Shown: piece by piece, positions 1-5,936 of the stretch
Layout of the letters: every line of letters begins with the position of its first letter
How positions within the stretch are numbered: position 1 is the first letter of the stretch
NCBI GenBank assembly: GCA_945875065.1
Contig: CAMCJC010000117.1
Location: 1-7,534 of the forward strand
DNA: 7,534 nt
DNA from: an uncultured Propionibacteriaceae bacterium
Lineage (GTDB): Bacteria; Actinomycetota; Actinomycetes; Propionibacteriales; Propionibacteriaceae
Direction of reading: 5' to 3'
Program-made: the position numbers and the translations under genes
Notes under the pieces: model-generated
Database searches by the model: none
Seen by the model: only the letters and a program-made list of their open reading frames with translations
Told to the model about the DNA's origin: nothing

Positions 1-388
1 CCACCCACTCCGGGTCACACCGTAGCTCAACCATGACCACACCCTACCGACCAGAAGGTCAAGTCGGGGCCGTCTCGTCGCTGTCTGAGGAACTGGGGTA
101 GCTGGCTGGAGTAAGCCGGCCCGTGCCTACGGAGCCGTTAACGCCTCTCCTTTTCGATCGTCCTCGACACCTCCTGATACCCCCAGAGGTGTGCACGAAT
201 CGCCGGGCTAGGTTAACCAGCGTTGCAAAACCCCTAGCCACAAACCAGCCCGTTCACCCGAAACGGCGATTCGCGCCCACATGGGGAGCCGGCCGAACAC
301 GACCCGGCCTGACCCAACGAAGCGAAACCCCCTCGGGATGCCGCACGACGCCGGAGCTCCGTGTGCCGAGAGAATGATGCGCGCCGGA
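1..388. other. Left-edge stretch without a supportable gene
   Basis: I see no convincing gene here. The open frames that cross it are low-complexity Arg/Pro-rich translations without ribosome binding sites, and those reaching past 388 are shadows of the minus-strand gene that ends at 389. No tRNA-like T-arm is visible on either strand. One 7-bp inverted repeat is present, GGCTAGG at 206-212 and CCTAGCC at 233-239, separated by 20 nt. Downstream of the minus-strand gene, a weak nested hairpin (CTCGG 332-336 with CCGAG 366-370, around the palindrome CGGAGCTCCG at 352-361) could contribute to transcription termination, but no T-tract follows it. Confidence 0.6.
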
Positions 389-1312
389 CTAGGACCGCTG
401 CTCCTCCCAGATGTCGCGGAAGGCTTCGTCGACTTCGGCTGTGACCTGGATGTCGTACCCGTAGACGCGCTTTATGGCGTAGGCGATGGCGTCGCGGCGG
501 CTCTCGCCTCGGAATATCGCCTGGTGGTACTCGCGGACCAGCTGCGACAATCTGCTTTGGTCTTCGACCGATGGCTGAGGTCGGCCGTCGGACTCTTGCA
601 GCTCCTCCGGGGCGCCGTTCGCCTGGAGGGGGATAGTGAAGTTCTCGAGGACCCAGACCGCGCCGAGCACCTGCGTCGCGACCTGCGTGACGTGGTCGAT
701 GTCGCCGAGGATCTCCTGGTCGCTTACCCATCGGTGGTCGGAGCACTTCTTTCGTTCGTCCGCGAAGCCGCCGACCGACCAATGGGTCGACGAGTGCTTG
801 CCGCTGTAGGGGTAGCAGCGCATGAGGCGGAACAGGATCGGCAGCCACTCGCCGCGAATCCCGGGCTCGGCCGCGAGCCGCTTGATGACGCGACCCGGTG
901 CGCCGTCGCTGCGACCCGGCTTGGCGGGGAATCCGCGACTCACGCGATGCTCACGACCCAGGTCCGAGATGCTGTGGGCCACTGACCGGGCTATGTAGGC
1001 GCCGAGGTTGTGGATCGGCCCTGCCTGCGGTTTCCGCTCCAACTCCGGGAGTAATCGGGTCAACAACTCCTGATACAGGTCAAGACAGCCGGTGGCCTCG
1101 CAAGCCGACGCGACTTTAAGGCCGTAAGGATCCGACGCGGTGTACGGCGCTGCCTCCGTGGGGCAGCGGTGACCATCGTGACAACTAAGCTTCCTAGCCG
1201 CCGCTGACGCCTGCCAAACTGCCTGCGCAACCTCCGCCGGCACGCTGGCTGGCTGAATGCCAACCGGCGGCTTGTGTAATCCATCAATCCCGCTGCCCCG
1301 TCGCTGGTCCAT
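389..1312 (-). CDS. Uncharacterised actinobacterial protein with a sigma-70 region 2-like segment
   Basis: A 307-residue predicted soluble protein with no signal peptide or membrane segment. Residues 79-125 (containing NLGAYIARSVAHSISDLGRE) have the helical pattern of sigma-70 region 2, in which a conserved Asn-x-x-Ala-Tyr helix leads to an Asp-Leu-x-Arg turn. I see no clear region 4 helix-turn-helix, so it is not an ordinary ECF sigma factor. An N-terminal Cys/His patch (C44, H45, H48, C50) could bind metal, but this is speculative. The acidic, aromatic C-terminus (about 257-307) ends in EVDEAFRDIWEEQRS. The start is the ATG at 1312, because an in-frame TGA lies just upstream. It has only a weak AAGG close by. 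The gene follows 1388-2347 after 75 nt on the same strand, so co-transcription is likely. The family is unknown to me. The coding call is firm and the sigma likeness is a weak inference. Confidence 0.8.
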   Translation of the reverse strand: MDQRRGSGIDGLHKPPVGIQPASVPAEVAQAVWQASAAARKLSCHDGHRCPTEAAPYTASDPYGLKVASACEATGCLDLYQELLTRLLPELERKPQAGPIHNLGAYIARSVAHSISDLGREHRVSRGFPAKPGRSDGAPGRVIKRLAAEPGIRGEWLPILFRLMRCYPYSGKHSSTHWSVGGFADERKKCSDHRWVSDQEILGDIDHVTQVATQVLGAVWVLENFTIPLQANGAPEELQESDGRPQPSVEDQSRLSQLVREYHQAIFRGESRRDAIAYAIKRVYGYDIQVTAEVDEAFRDIWEEQRS

Positions 1313-1387
1313 GAACCTTAGCTTGCGTCAGCCGATCGGTGGGATGGAAGGGATCTTCTCGAACTGTCACGAAACTGTCACCGCCCA

Positions 1388-2347
1388 TCATGCAGCGGTG
1401 GACGACTCGTCGAAGAACCAGCGGACCCCGCTGGAATAGCCTAGGCGGAGATACGGGAAGTAGCGCGCCCACCGCGCCATCTTCGGAGCCAATTCCCGCT
1501 CGATGTGGGCCTCCGGGACGCCCTGCGGTGACGTGGTCTGGAAGATCTCGATCCGGCTTGGCAGACGCTTGCCAAAGTTGAGTTCGATGGTGACGTCGCG
1601 CGTCGTGCTGTGCGGGCGGAACCCCAGGACGGGGAGCATCGCGTCGTGGCTGGGAAGCTGGACAGTGGTGGCGAAGCTGTGCACTTCGCCTTGTCGCAGA
1701 GATCGTGGGAACGTGATCCGGGCGCTCCAAGAGTTGTGTCCTAGGGCAGTGACCCCGTCGACGGTGCAGCCGTCTAGGGCTCGCCAGCAAAACGGCCGGC
1801 CGTCAAGGCGGGGAAGGTGCATTTCTTCATTGAAATACTGAAGTGATGGGGCTAAAAGACGTATTCGGCGCCGCATGATCAGGCGCGGTTCTGTTTCCGT
1901 GAAATCGAGTCCCGCATATAATCGCAAAACCTCGATCTCCGGTGTATCAGCGGGGCTATGTTCACTATGTCGCAGCAGGTCGACGATCATGGGGGCCGCC
2001 TTATTCTGGCACCAGCGCAACACCGTGCGTGCGCTGATCTTGCTGGCCTCGGCGGCCAGTGCCTTGCGGGCGTCGCTGCCCGTCGGCGCGCCCGCGTCGG
2101 CCCCGGCCGCCGTCAGGAATACCGGCGCCAACTCGGGTGGCAGCAGGCTGGCGGCTTGGATGACGTGGAACCGGATCAGCGGGAAGGCCTCGGCGTCGCT
2201 GAGGTGGTCCGGGATGTCCAAAAGTCGACGTAGCTCGGGTGTTGAGGGCGGAGCGGAGGCGTAAAGACCTGCGCCTCTAAGCGCTTCTACCTCTCCCACA
2301 AGGGCTTTTATACGATCGTCGCCTCCGTTGGCGGGCATATCACTCAT
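1388..2347 (-). CDS. Uncharacterised protein, possible HTH-regulator-like C-terminal domain
   Basis: A 319-residue predicted cytoplasmic protein and the first gene of the leftward pair. Residues 55-128 are helical, with a segment SARTVLRWCQNKAAP (105-119) that could be a DNA-binding or structural helix pair. Residues about 157-312 look beta-rich. Their W-S-A-R-I-T-F-P-R-S-L-R-Q-G-E-V-H pattern (207-223), then a hydrophobic strand, Arg-Pro, and a final LGYSSGVRW (302-310), resembles a domain I recall from the C-terminus of actinobacterial XRE-type regulators (FPxPLxxGExH, then YGIxW). That comparison is from memory and is an inference. The start is well supported: the ATG at 2347 lies 7 nt from GGAGGT. 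It diverges from the gene at 2482, and the shared 134-bp region may control both. It could equally be a structural partner rather than a regulator. Confidence 0.82.
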   Translation of the reverse strand: MSDMPANGGDDRIKALVGEVEALRGAGLYASAPPSTPELRRLLDIPDHLSDAEAFPLIRFHVIQAASLLPPELAPVFLTAAGADAGAPTGSDARKALAAEASKISARTVLRWCQNKAAPMIVDLLRHSEHSPADTPEIEVLRLYAGLDFTETEPRLIMRRRIRLLAPSLQYFNEEMHLPRLDGRPFCWRALDGCTVDGVTALGHNSWSARITFPRSLRQGEVHSFATTVQLPSHDAMLPVLGFRPHSTTRDVTIELNFGKRLPSRIEIFQTTSPQGVPEAHIERELAPKMARWARYFPYLRLGYSSGVRWFFDESSTAA

Positions 2348-2354
2348 CGAACGA

Positions 2355-2360
2355 ACCTCC
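2355..2360 (-). promoter_or_regulatory. Ribosome binding site for the gene ending at 1388
   Basis: On the minus strand this reads GGAGGT, 7 nt before the ATG at 2347. It fixes that start over the in-frame ATG three codons later. Confidence 0.8.
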
Positions 2361-2379
2361 AGTCACGTCATCTTTTCGG

Positions 2380-2385
2380 ATCATA
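2380..2385 (-). promoter_or_regulatory. Candidate -10 box (TATGAT) for the leftward genes
   Basis: TATGAT on the minus strand lies 32 nt before the ATG at 2347 and fits the actinobacterial TANNNT -10 pattern. The matching -35 is poor: TTCCAA about 18 nt upstream. That -35 region overlaps the left half of the inverted repeat at 2402-2427, which would allow control by a bound protein. No start site is known, so this is a candidate only. Confidence 0.35.
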
Positions 2386-2401
2386 GCCTTCGTTATGGGG
2401 T

Positions 2402-2427
2402 CTTTGGAAGGCAAATCTGGTCCAAAG
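2402..2427. promoter_or_regulatory. Inverted repeat, candidate operator in the divergent promoter region
   Basis: Two perfect 7-base half-sites, CTTTGGA (2402-2408) and TCCAAAG (2421-2427), are separated by 12 nt, putting their centres about two helical turns (19 bp) apart. This suits a dimeric DNA-binding protein. The repeat sits between the two divergent gene pairs and overlaps the putative -35 of the leftward one. Nothing in the window proves a regulator binds here. Confidence 0.4.
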
Positions 2428-2466
2428 GACGGGGGGATTGGGCAGGCTGTCCGTCAGGTACGGGAC

Positions 2467-2476
2467 GAGGAGGTGA
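2467..2476 (+). promoter_or_regulatory. Strong Shine-Dalgarno that sets a GTG start at 2482
   Basis: GAGGAGGTGA, an extended match to the anti-Shine-Dalgarno, has its GAGGAGGT core 7 nt before GTG at 2482. The longer reading frame from ATG at 2395 has no comparable site and begins inside the divergent promoter region. The GTG is therefore preferred. Confidence 0.8.
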
Positions 2477-2481
2477 CATCC

Positions 2482-3840
2482 GTGACAGAAGCACTGGAAC
2501 GACGGGTGGCCCGGTGGTTGGAGCAGCTGCCCGGGTGGCGTGACGTCGCTCCGTACGGGGGCGGTCTGAGCGCGAAGCTGTTCAGCAGGCGTCTGCTGTG
2601 CGTCCGCTACCGCAAGGCGTTCCCGGAGCCGCTCCTGAGCGGCGAGTGGGACCGGCTGGACACCTGGCTGGATGTGAGGTGCGACGAGATCGTCGCGGAC
2701 GCCCAGGCCATCCGCAGCGCCATCGACCGGGCGTGCGACAAAGCCAAGCGAGAATCGGCCTGCCTGAAGGTAAACGAACTCGCGCGACGTCTAGTCGACG
2801 AGGCGGCCCGTTCGCGACTCCGGGACTCGGGTCCGACGGCGATGGAACTCGACGCGCTCGCGGACACCTATCTCGACAACACACCTGCACCAGAGCGACA
2901 ACTCACCCGAAAACGATTCGAGACCTTCGCCCCCGAATACGACGACGCTTGGTCTCGTGACGGCGCTTTCAATCTGTTGAAGCATCCATACAGCGCCGTT
3001 CTGCTGGGCGACGACGAGCGTCCGCCATTCATGAAAACGCAGCGTGAAAACATGTGGGATGGGCTGGGGCGATCCGTCTATTATCGAAGCCAACAGGCGA
3101 TTCAAGACGATCAAGTTCTAGGCGATGCCGAACAGATTGTGCGAGCCGAAATCGCGCGTACCTGCGGGCGGCTGGGGCTGATCGACGAATCGGCACTAGT
3201 CGTTCTCTACAGCCTCATGATGGGGATCCTCCTGGCGACCCAGGAAGCCCTCAAGGGTAAAAACAATCGCCTAAGCCGGGCGTCGGTCCAGCCATGGGAG
3301 AGCGGCGAGGTGGTGGCGGCAGACGAGCCGCCTGTTTACGACATGCCATTGACCAATCAAGCCTTGATTCAGTTCGCTGAAAGCGTGATGGGTCAGTTCT
3401 GCCGCAGGTCTAAGCAGGGCCAGTATCTGCGGGCCAGCTCCCAGATGTACCGCGCGGAAGCCCATGTAATGCGACGCGCCTGGACGGACTGCTTCGCCGA
3501 GGATCGCCGCGGCGACCGCGTCACCGGTGACCGCGCGGAGCAGATCATCCGCAGGGCCATTTACTGGGGTATTCGCTCGGGTGAGCGTCATATCCTGGCG
3601 CGCAGCGCCTATATCACGGTTGACCCTAACGATGGTAAATCGACGATCGGTGTTCCCGGGGAGCTTGACCTGGATCAGGTTAACCGGGCCCTGGATTGGT
3701 TCGCCGCCAACCCGCAAGTCGGGATCGGGATCGTCAACGGGGACGAGGAATGCATCGCGCAATACTGCGATGCCATTGAGGCCCATGGGCTTCCTACACT
3801 AGAAGACATCAAAGCATTCATTTCTAAGGGTAAGGCATGA
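2482..3840 (+). CDS. Uncharacterised protein, first gene of a coupled rightward pair
   Basis: With the GTG start chosen from the strong ribosome binding site, the product is 452 residues. The frame itself opens 29 codons earlier, at an ATG at 2395. The N-terminal third is helical and charged (ALERRVARWLEQLPGW, then a KLFSRRLLCVRYRKAF segment and an Asp/Arg-rich helical stretch). A hydrophobic helix, SALVVLYSLMMGILLAT (about residues 237-253), is too short and too isolated to call a membrane segment. The C-terminus contains a probable beta-strand/loop segment (SAYITVDPNDGKSTIGVPGE, about 375-394) and a final helical region. No catalytic motif is recognised. Part of the gene, roughly 2870-3130, looks less GC-rich than the gene behind it. 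Its last four bases overlap the next start (ATGA), so the two proteins are probably made together and may interact. Confidence 0.85.
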   Translation: MTEALERRVARWLEQLPGWRDVAPYGGGLSAKLFSRRLLCVRYRKAFPEPLLSGEWDRLDTWLDVRCDEIVADAQAIRSAIDRACDKAKRESACLKVNELARRLVDEAARSRLRDSGPTAMELDALADTYLDNTPAPERQLTRKRFETFAPEYDDAWSRDGAFNLLKHPYSAVLLGDDERPPFMKTQRENMWDGLGRSVYYRSQQAIQDDQVLGDAEQIVRAEIARTCGRLGLIDESALVVLYSLMMGILLATQEALKGKNNRLSRASVQPWESGEVVAADEPPVYDMPLTNQALIQFAESVMGQFCRRSKQGQYLRASSQMYRAEAHVMRRAWTDCFAEDRRGDRVTGDRAEQIIRRAIYWGIRSGERHILARSAYITVDPNDGKSTIGVPGELDLDQVNRALDWFAANPQVGIGIVNGDEECIAQYCDAIEAHGLPTLEDIKAFISKGKA

Positions 3841-5153
3841 CAAATGACAGACATCTAGAGGTGTCAGTACGCAACATCGGACTGGGCGTGGTGCTGATCG
3901 GGGAGGAGCCGGTGGCGCCCGCAGGGGGAGCGTCGGTCAGCATCCCCGGTGCGACGCTCGACTTCGACCCGGCGCTTCCCAGCCGCCTCCCCTCGTGCCT
4001 GATCGCCGACCCAGGTGTTGCCGCCCCGCTGGTCGGACAGATCTACGGGGCGGCGGTGCGAGACGGTGTGATCGAAGTCTGCGGCGACGATGCAGCCGAG
4101 GTGACCTGCCGCGTCGAGTGGCAGCCGCCACTGACGTTGCTCACGCAGCTGGCGGCCGTGCGGTTCTGCCAGACCTCGTCGGCGTTGCCCCTAGACCCGG
4201 GGCTGTTGCGCCTGGAGGAGCTGGCCTTGCTGGGCGAGCTTGAGGGCATCGTCGATCCCGATGACGAGGGCATCGACGATCTGTACCCGATGCTTGAGGC
4301 GGTCATGTCGCGGCAGGAACTGATGGAGGCGGCCTGTCGTCGCCCCTCAGTGCTGCGGCTGCTGGCCGACGCGTTGGACATCCTCGCCGGGACGCTGCCC
4401 CTGCCTGACGAGCGGCGCGACGTCACCTTGCAGTGGCTCGCGGCGCTCGACGAGGCCCACGAGACCCATCGATATCAAGCGCCGGAGTGGCTGTCGTATC
4501 TCAGCCCCGAGCTGGCGCTGGCGGCCGGCGGTGAACCCTTGGCCGGTCGCGCCACCGCTGACTGGGGCGACGTGCCCGTCGGTCTCCTATCCCGGCGCGA
4601 GGGTCAGGTGGCTTGGGAGGTGCAGGTCGACGACGCGGGTGCGGCGGTGGAGGTCGTCGCCAAGTCGGCCGAAACCCCCTATCGGTTACTCGGCGAACCG
4701 GACGGCTATCTCGCGTTCGACCTAGTCTCGCCGGAATGGCCGCTGCCCCTAGTGGCCGGGAACCTGAAACGAAGGGGAGCGGATTGGGTCGGGGCCGTGC
4801 GACTCGGAGACAACGCGGCTAAGAGGCTGCGGCGGCTCGTCGAAGACGGTGCCACCTTCGATGTGCGGGTGCGCTCCGGGGATCCGCAGCCGATGCCGAA
4901 TCCGATCTCCGCAGAGGCTCGGCGGTGGACGTCGCGGGCGGTGTTCGCGCTGCGGCTCGGTTATGTCCTCGCGGATGAACATCGGCTGCCGGCGGCGTCC
5001 GAGTCGCTGGGGCGCGCCAGCAGCCTGTGGGAACTGGCCGACGACCAACCGGAGCTGGAGGCCACCCGGGAGCTGATGCGGCGCGCGGAGGCGTTGTCGG
5101 AGAGCTGGGGCGAGACGCTGACGGTGGCCGAGTCGGTGCTGATCGACGGCTGA
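3837..5153 (+). CDS. Uncharacterised acidic protein, second gene of the coupled pair
   Basis: A 438-residue acidic predicted cytoplasmic protein without signal peptide or membrane helices. Residues 1-100 look beta-rich (HLEVSVRNIGLGVVLIGEE, then alternating hydrophobic segments). Residues 100-230 are mostly helical and leucine-rich, with an Asp/Glu run EGIVDPDDEGIDD at 136-148. Residues about 244-346 return to beta-like alternation (VAWEVQVDDAG, DWVGAVRLGD, FDVRVRSGD). The C-terminal 75 residues form helices with a repeat-like pattern (RAVFALRLGYVLADEHRLPA, then SLGRASSLWELADD, then a final Glu/Arg helix) that could be TPR-like. I recognise no family. Translation begins at ATG 3837, inside the stop of the upstream gene, with only AGGG/AAGG nearby, consistent with coupling. 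A hairpin 76 nt after the stop is a likely transcription end. Confidence 0.87.
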   Translation: MTNDRHLEVSVRNIGLGVVLIGEEPVAPAGGASVSIPGATLDFDPALPSRLPSCLIADPGVAAPLVGQIYGAAVRDGVIEVCGDDAAEVTCRVEWQPPLTLLTQLAAVRFCQTSSALPLDPGLLRLEELALLGELEGIVDPDDEGIDDLYPMLEAVMSRQELMEAACRRPSVLRLLADALDILAGTLPLPDERRDVTLQWLAALDEAHETHRYQAPEWLSYLSPELALAAGGEPLAGRATADWGDVPVGLLSRREGQVAWEVQVDDAGAAVEVVAKSAETPYRLLGEPDGYLAFDLVSPEWPLPLVAGNLKRRGADWVGAVRLGDNAAKRLRRLVEDGATFDVRVRSGDPQPMPNPISAEARRWTSRAVFALRLGYVLADEHRLPAASESLGRASSLWELADDQPELEATRELMRRAEALSESWGETLTVAESVLIDG

Positions 5154-5228
5154 CGGTATCGGGCGGGGCGAGGATAACCTCCAGAAAAGGATTCTTAGCC
5201 CCGTCGGGCACCGCAACGTTTAGGCATG

Positions 5229-5266
5229 TCTAAGGGGTCGATGCGGTCAGGCATCGGCCCCTTAGA
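5229..5266 (+). terminator. Long hairpin after the rightward genes, also the end of the left micro-ORF module
   Basis: A 16-bp stem (TCTAAGGGGTCGATGC with GCATCGGCCCCTTAGA) has a 6-nt loop. In plus-strand RNA its single imperfection is a U-G wobble (5238/5257), but in minus-strand RNA the same pair becomes an A-C mismatch, which favours a role on the plus strand. The stem is followed by GCTATTTTGCG, a short U-rich tail. It is well placed to terminate transcription after the gene ending at 5153. The same right arm and tail (CCCCTTAGAGCTATT) recur after the hairpin at 5770-5800. It may also stop leftward transcription of the micro-ORFs. Confidence 0.6.
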
Positions 5267-5288
5267 GCTATTTTGCGTTAGTTTCTTA

Positions 5289-5306
5289 TCAGAACATGAG
5301 CCACAT
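5289..5306 (-). CDS. 18-bp micro-ORF encoding MWLMF, copy 1
   Basis: The minus strand reads ATG TGG CTC ATG TTC TGA, a complete five-codon gene. A perfect AAGGAGGT (5314-5321) lies 7 nt upstream. This is the leftmost of four copies and the second MWLMF of the left module. It lies 22 nt before the hairpin at 5229-5266, and no gene lies between it and that hairpin. The pentapeptide is hydrophobic and uses single-codon residues (Met, Trp) at three of five positions. Expression is inferred from repetition and from the ribosome binding site. A leader peptide, a signalling or modified peptide, or a translation-dependent RNA element are all possible roles. Confidence 0.55.
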   Translation of the reverse strand: MWLMF

Positions 5307-5340
5307 GGTGAGCACCTCCTTGGTAGTTGTGGTCTTTTCT

Positions 5341-5381
5341 GGTCGCTAGCCCTGGCTTACCCCCGAGGGCTTCGCGCGACC
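5341..5381 (-). other. Hairpin between the two MWLMF copies of the left module
   Basis: Two 6-bp blocks, GGTCGC/GCGACC and AGCCCT/AGGGCT, pair around an asymmetric internal loop (1 and 4 nt), closing a 12-nt apical loop. No T-tract follows. The right module has an unrelated but stronger hairpin in the same position (5890-5906). The overlapping frame 5357-5527 also passes through this segment. Confidence 0.4.
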
Positions 5382-5527
5382 CAGGTGTTCGTGCGGTGAC
5401 TCAGAACATCAGCCACATGGTGTTCACTTCCTTTCTTGGCGGTTCGTCTTGCCCTTAATACGCATCCAAAGTTCGACTCCCAGCAGGCGAGTCCTGGAGC
5501 CGTCCGCCTCGCCGAGTTCGGGTTCAT
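5357..5527 (-). CDS. Small protein with FGCV motif, left module
   Basis: A predicted 56-residue peptide beginning MNPNSARR, with NFGCVL at residues 19-24 followed by a basic stretch RARRTAKKG. The start is supported by AGGAGG (5536-5541) 8 nt upstream, the same spacing as the counterpart at 6017, and by an ATGA overlap with the frame ending at 5524. Unlike the right-module counterpart, this frame is out of phase with the following MWLMF and reads across it to a stop at 5357. Conservation with the right module covers only the start, the FGCV motif and the basic tail, so the C-terminal half may not be meaningful. Function unknown. Confidence 0.45.
   Translation of the reverse strand: MNPNSARRTAPGLACWESNFGCVLRARRTAKKGSEHHVADVLSHRTNTWVARSPRG
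5401..5418 (-). CDS. 18-bp micro-ORF encoding MWLMF, copy 2
   Basis: ATG TGG CTG ATG TTC TGA on the minus strand. Its third codon differs from the other three copies (CTG instead of CTC), yet the peptide is unchanged. This synonymous change argues that the peptide is under selection. AAAGGAAGT (5426-5434) lies 7 nt upstream. With two further upstream bases, the region from AGAAAGG onward pairs with much of the 16S 3' tail apart from a few mismatches. It is the first MWLMF of the left module. The longer FGCV frame runs through it in another phase, so initiation here must be independent or follow a reinitiation event. Confidence 0.55.
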   Translation of the reverse strand: MWLMF

Positions 5528-5616
5528 GGGGCCTGCCTCCTGTTCCGTGCTGCGAGTCTCTTCGTGAGCAATGCGCATCCGAACTTGGGGGTGTCGTGGA
5601 ACCGATGTGACTGCAT
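5524..5616 (-). CDS. Possible small protein with FGCAL motif, left module
   Basis: A 30-residue candidate beginning MQSHRFHD, with KFGCALL at residues 11-17 and a basic tail ending ARNRRQAP. Its TGA overlaps the next ATG (ATGA at 5527-5524), a layout repeated at the same position in the right module. The ribosome binding site is weak (CAGGT 7 nt upstream; GAGGAAGG lies farther away). The frame is open upstream as far as an ATG at 5709, so the start is uncertain. Confidence 0.35.
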   Translation of the reverse strand: MQSHRFHDTPKFGCALLTKRLAARNRRQAP

Positions 5617-5686
5617 CTGACGAACCTGCCTTCCTCGTTGCGAATGCCGTTGAAAGAAATATGCATTCTGAATAAGAGGGTGGTCT

Positions 5687-5713
5687 ATGGGGTGGAGTCC
5701 CCTCCCCATTTTT
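5687..5713 (+). terminator. Hairpin with T-tract
   Basis: ATGGGG (5687-5692) pairs with CCCCAT (5704-5709), with two further G-C pairs inside after one mismatch, and TTTTT follows on the plus strand (5709-5713). This has the form of an intrinsic terminator, yet no plus-strand gene precedes it closely. It lies between the two micro-ORF modules and could insulate them. Confidence 0.4.
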
Positions 5714-5717
5714 GAAT

Positions 5718-5735
5718 ATGGGGAGAAGTCCCCAT
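5718..5735. other. Second short hairpin, partner of the one at 5687
   Basis: ATGGGG, a 6-nt loop AGAAGT, then CCCCAT form a perfect 6-bp stem that would fold equally on both strands. It shares its arms with the hairpin 30 nt to the left, so alternative pairings between the two are possible. Confidence 0.4.
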
Positions 5736-5769
5736 GGGTTGGTTTGTTGTCATGATCACGGCGTTGTTA

Positions 5770-5800
5770 AAGGGGTCGACGTGATGAGCGTCGACCCCTT
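5770..5800. other. Perfect 12-bp hairpin ending the right micro-ORF module
   Basis: AAGGGGTCGACG and CGTCGACCCCTT form a perfect 12-bp stem with a 7-nt loop (5782-5788). It is followed on the plus strand by AGAGCTATT, the same tail as after the hairpin at 5229-5266, and lies 31 nt beyond the stop of MWLMF copy 3. No plus-strand gene lies upstream that would need it, so its natural role is with the minus-strand micro-ORFs, as a terminator, attenuator or RNA stabiliser. Confidence 0.55.
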
Positions 5801-5831
5801 AGAGCTATTCCTGCACCAGAAGCTCAACGTG

Positions 5832-5849
5832 TCAGAACATGAGCCACAT
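5832..5849 (-). CDS. 18-bp micro-ORF encoding MWLMF, copy 3
   Basis: ATG TGG CTC ATG TTC TGA on the minus strand, identical to copies 1 and 4. Its ribosome binding site is the most extended of the four: AGGAGGTGATC (5853-5863) matches the complement of the 16S tail over 11 contiguous bases, and its AGGAGGT core is 7 nt from the ATG. It is the second MWLMF of the right module, 69 nt after copy 4, and is followed after 31 nt by a perfect hairpin. Confidence 0.55.
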   Translation of the reverse strand: MWLMF

Positions 5850-5889
5850 GGTGATCACCTCCTAAGAAACTGGATTGGTGAGGGTGCGG

Positions 5890-5906
5890 CGCCACCTGTG
5901 GTGGCG
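5890..5906 (-). other. Hairpin between the two MWLMF copies of the right module
   Basis: CGCCACC and GGTGGCG form a perfect 7-bp stem with a 3-nt loop. It occupies the same place as the hairpin at 5341-5381 in the left module but differs in sequence. A hairpin at this point therefore recurs even though the sequence does not. Confidence 0.45.
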
Positions 5907-5918
5907 TCGCGAGCTAGG

Positions 5919-5936
5919 TCAGAACATGAGCCACAT
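5919..5936 (-). CDS. 18-bp micro-ORF encoding MWLMF, copy 4
   Basis: ATG TGG CTC ATG TTC TGA on the minus strand, with AAAGGGAGT (5944-5952) 7 nt upstream. The pairing region extends to AGAAAGG, as in copy 2. It is the first MWLMF of the right module. Here the upstream FGCV frame (start 6017) is in phase and ends at the same stop, so MWLMF could be made alone or as the C-terminus of a 32-residue peptide. Confidence 0.55.
   Translation of the reverse strand: MWLMF

Noticed and set aside
206..239. A 7-bp inverted repeat (GGCTAGG/CCTAGCC), considered as a tRNA arm or terminator.
   Set aside because: No acceptor, anticodon or T-arm pattern surrounds it and no T-tract follows. A repeat this short can arise by chance.
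234..848. A minus-strand frame of 204 codons at the left edge.
   Set aside because: Its composition is dominated by Arg, Pro and Gly, as expected of an off-frame read in GC-rich DNA, and it overlaps the better-supported frame 389-1312 on the same strand.
281..985. A plus-strand frame of 234 codons opposite the leftmost gene.
   Set aside because: It is a shadow of the minus-strand gene 389-1312. It has no ribosome binding site, and the minus-strand frame is longer, has an in-frame stop just before its start and is placed as part of a two-gene operon.
2395..2481. An upstream extension of the first rightward gene from ATG 2395.
   Set aside because: There is no ribosome binding site at 2395. 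GAGGAGGTGA ideally positioned before GTG 2482 marks the more likely start, and the extension would run through the candidate operator.
5241..5398. A plus-strand frame beginning at ATG 5241 that shares PLELF and SEHEPHG with the frame near 5785.
   Set aside because: The similarity follows from the repeated hairpin tail and micro-ORF DNA. The ATG lies inside the terminator-like stem and has no ribosome binding site. The in-phase spacing of the two shared blocks in both modules is noted but has a one-in-three chance of arising randomly.
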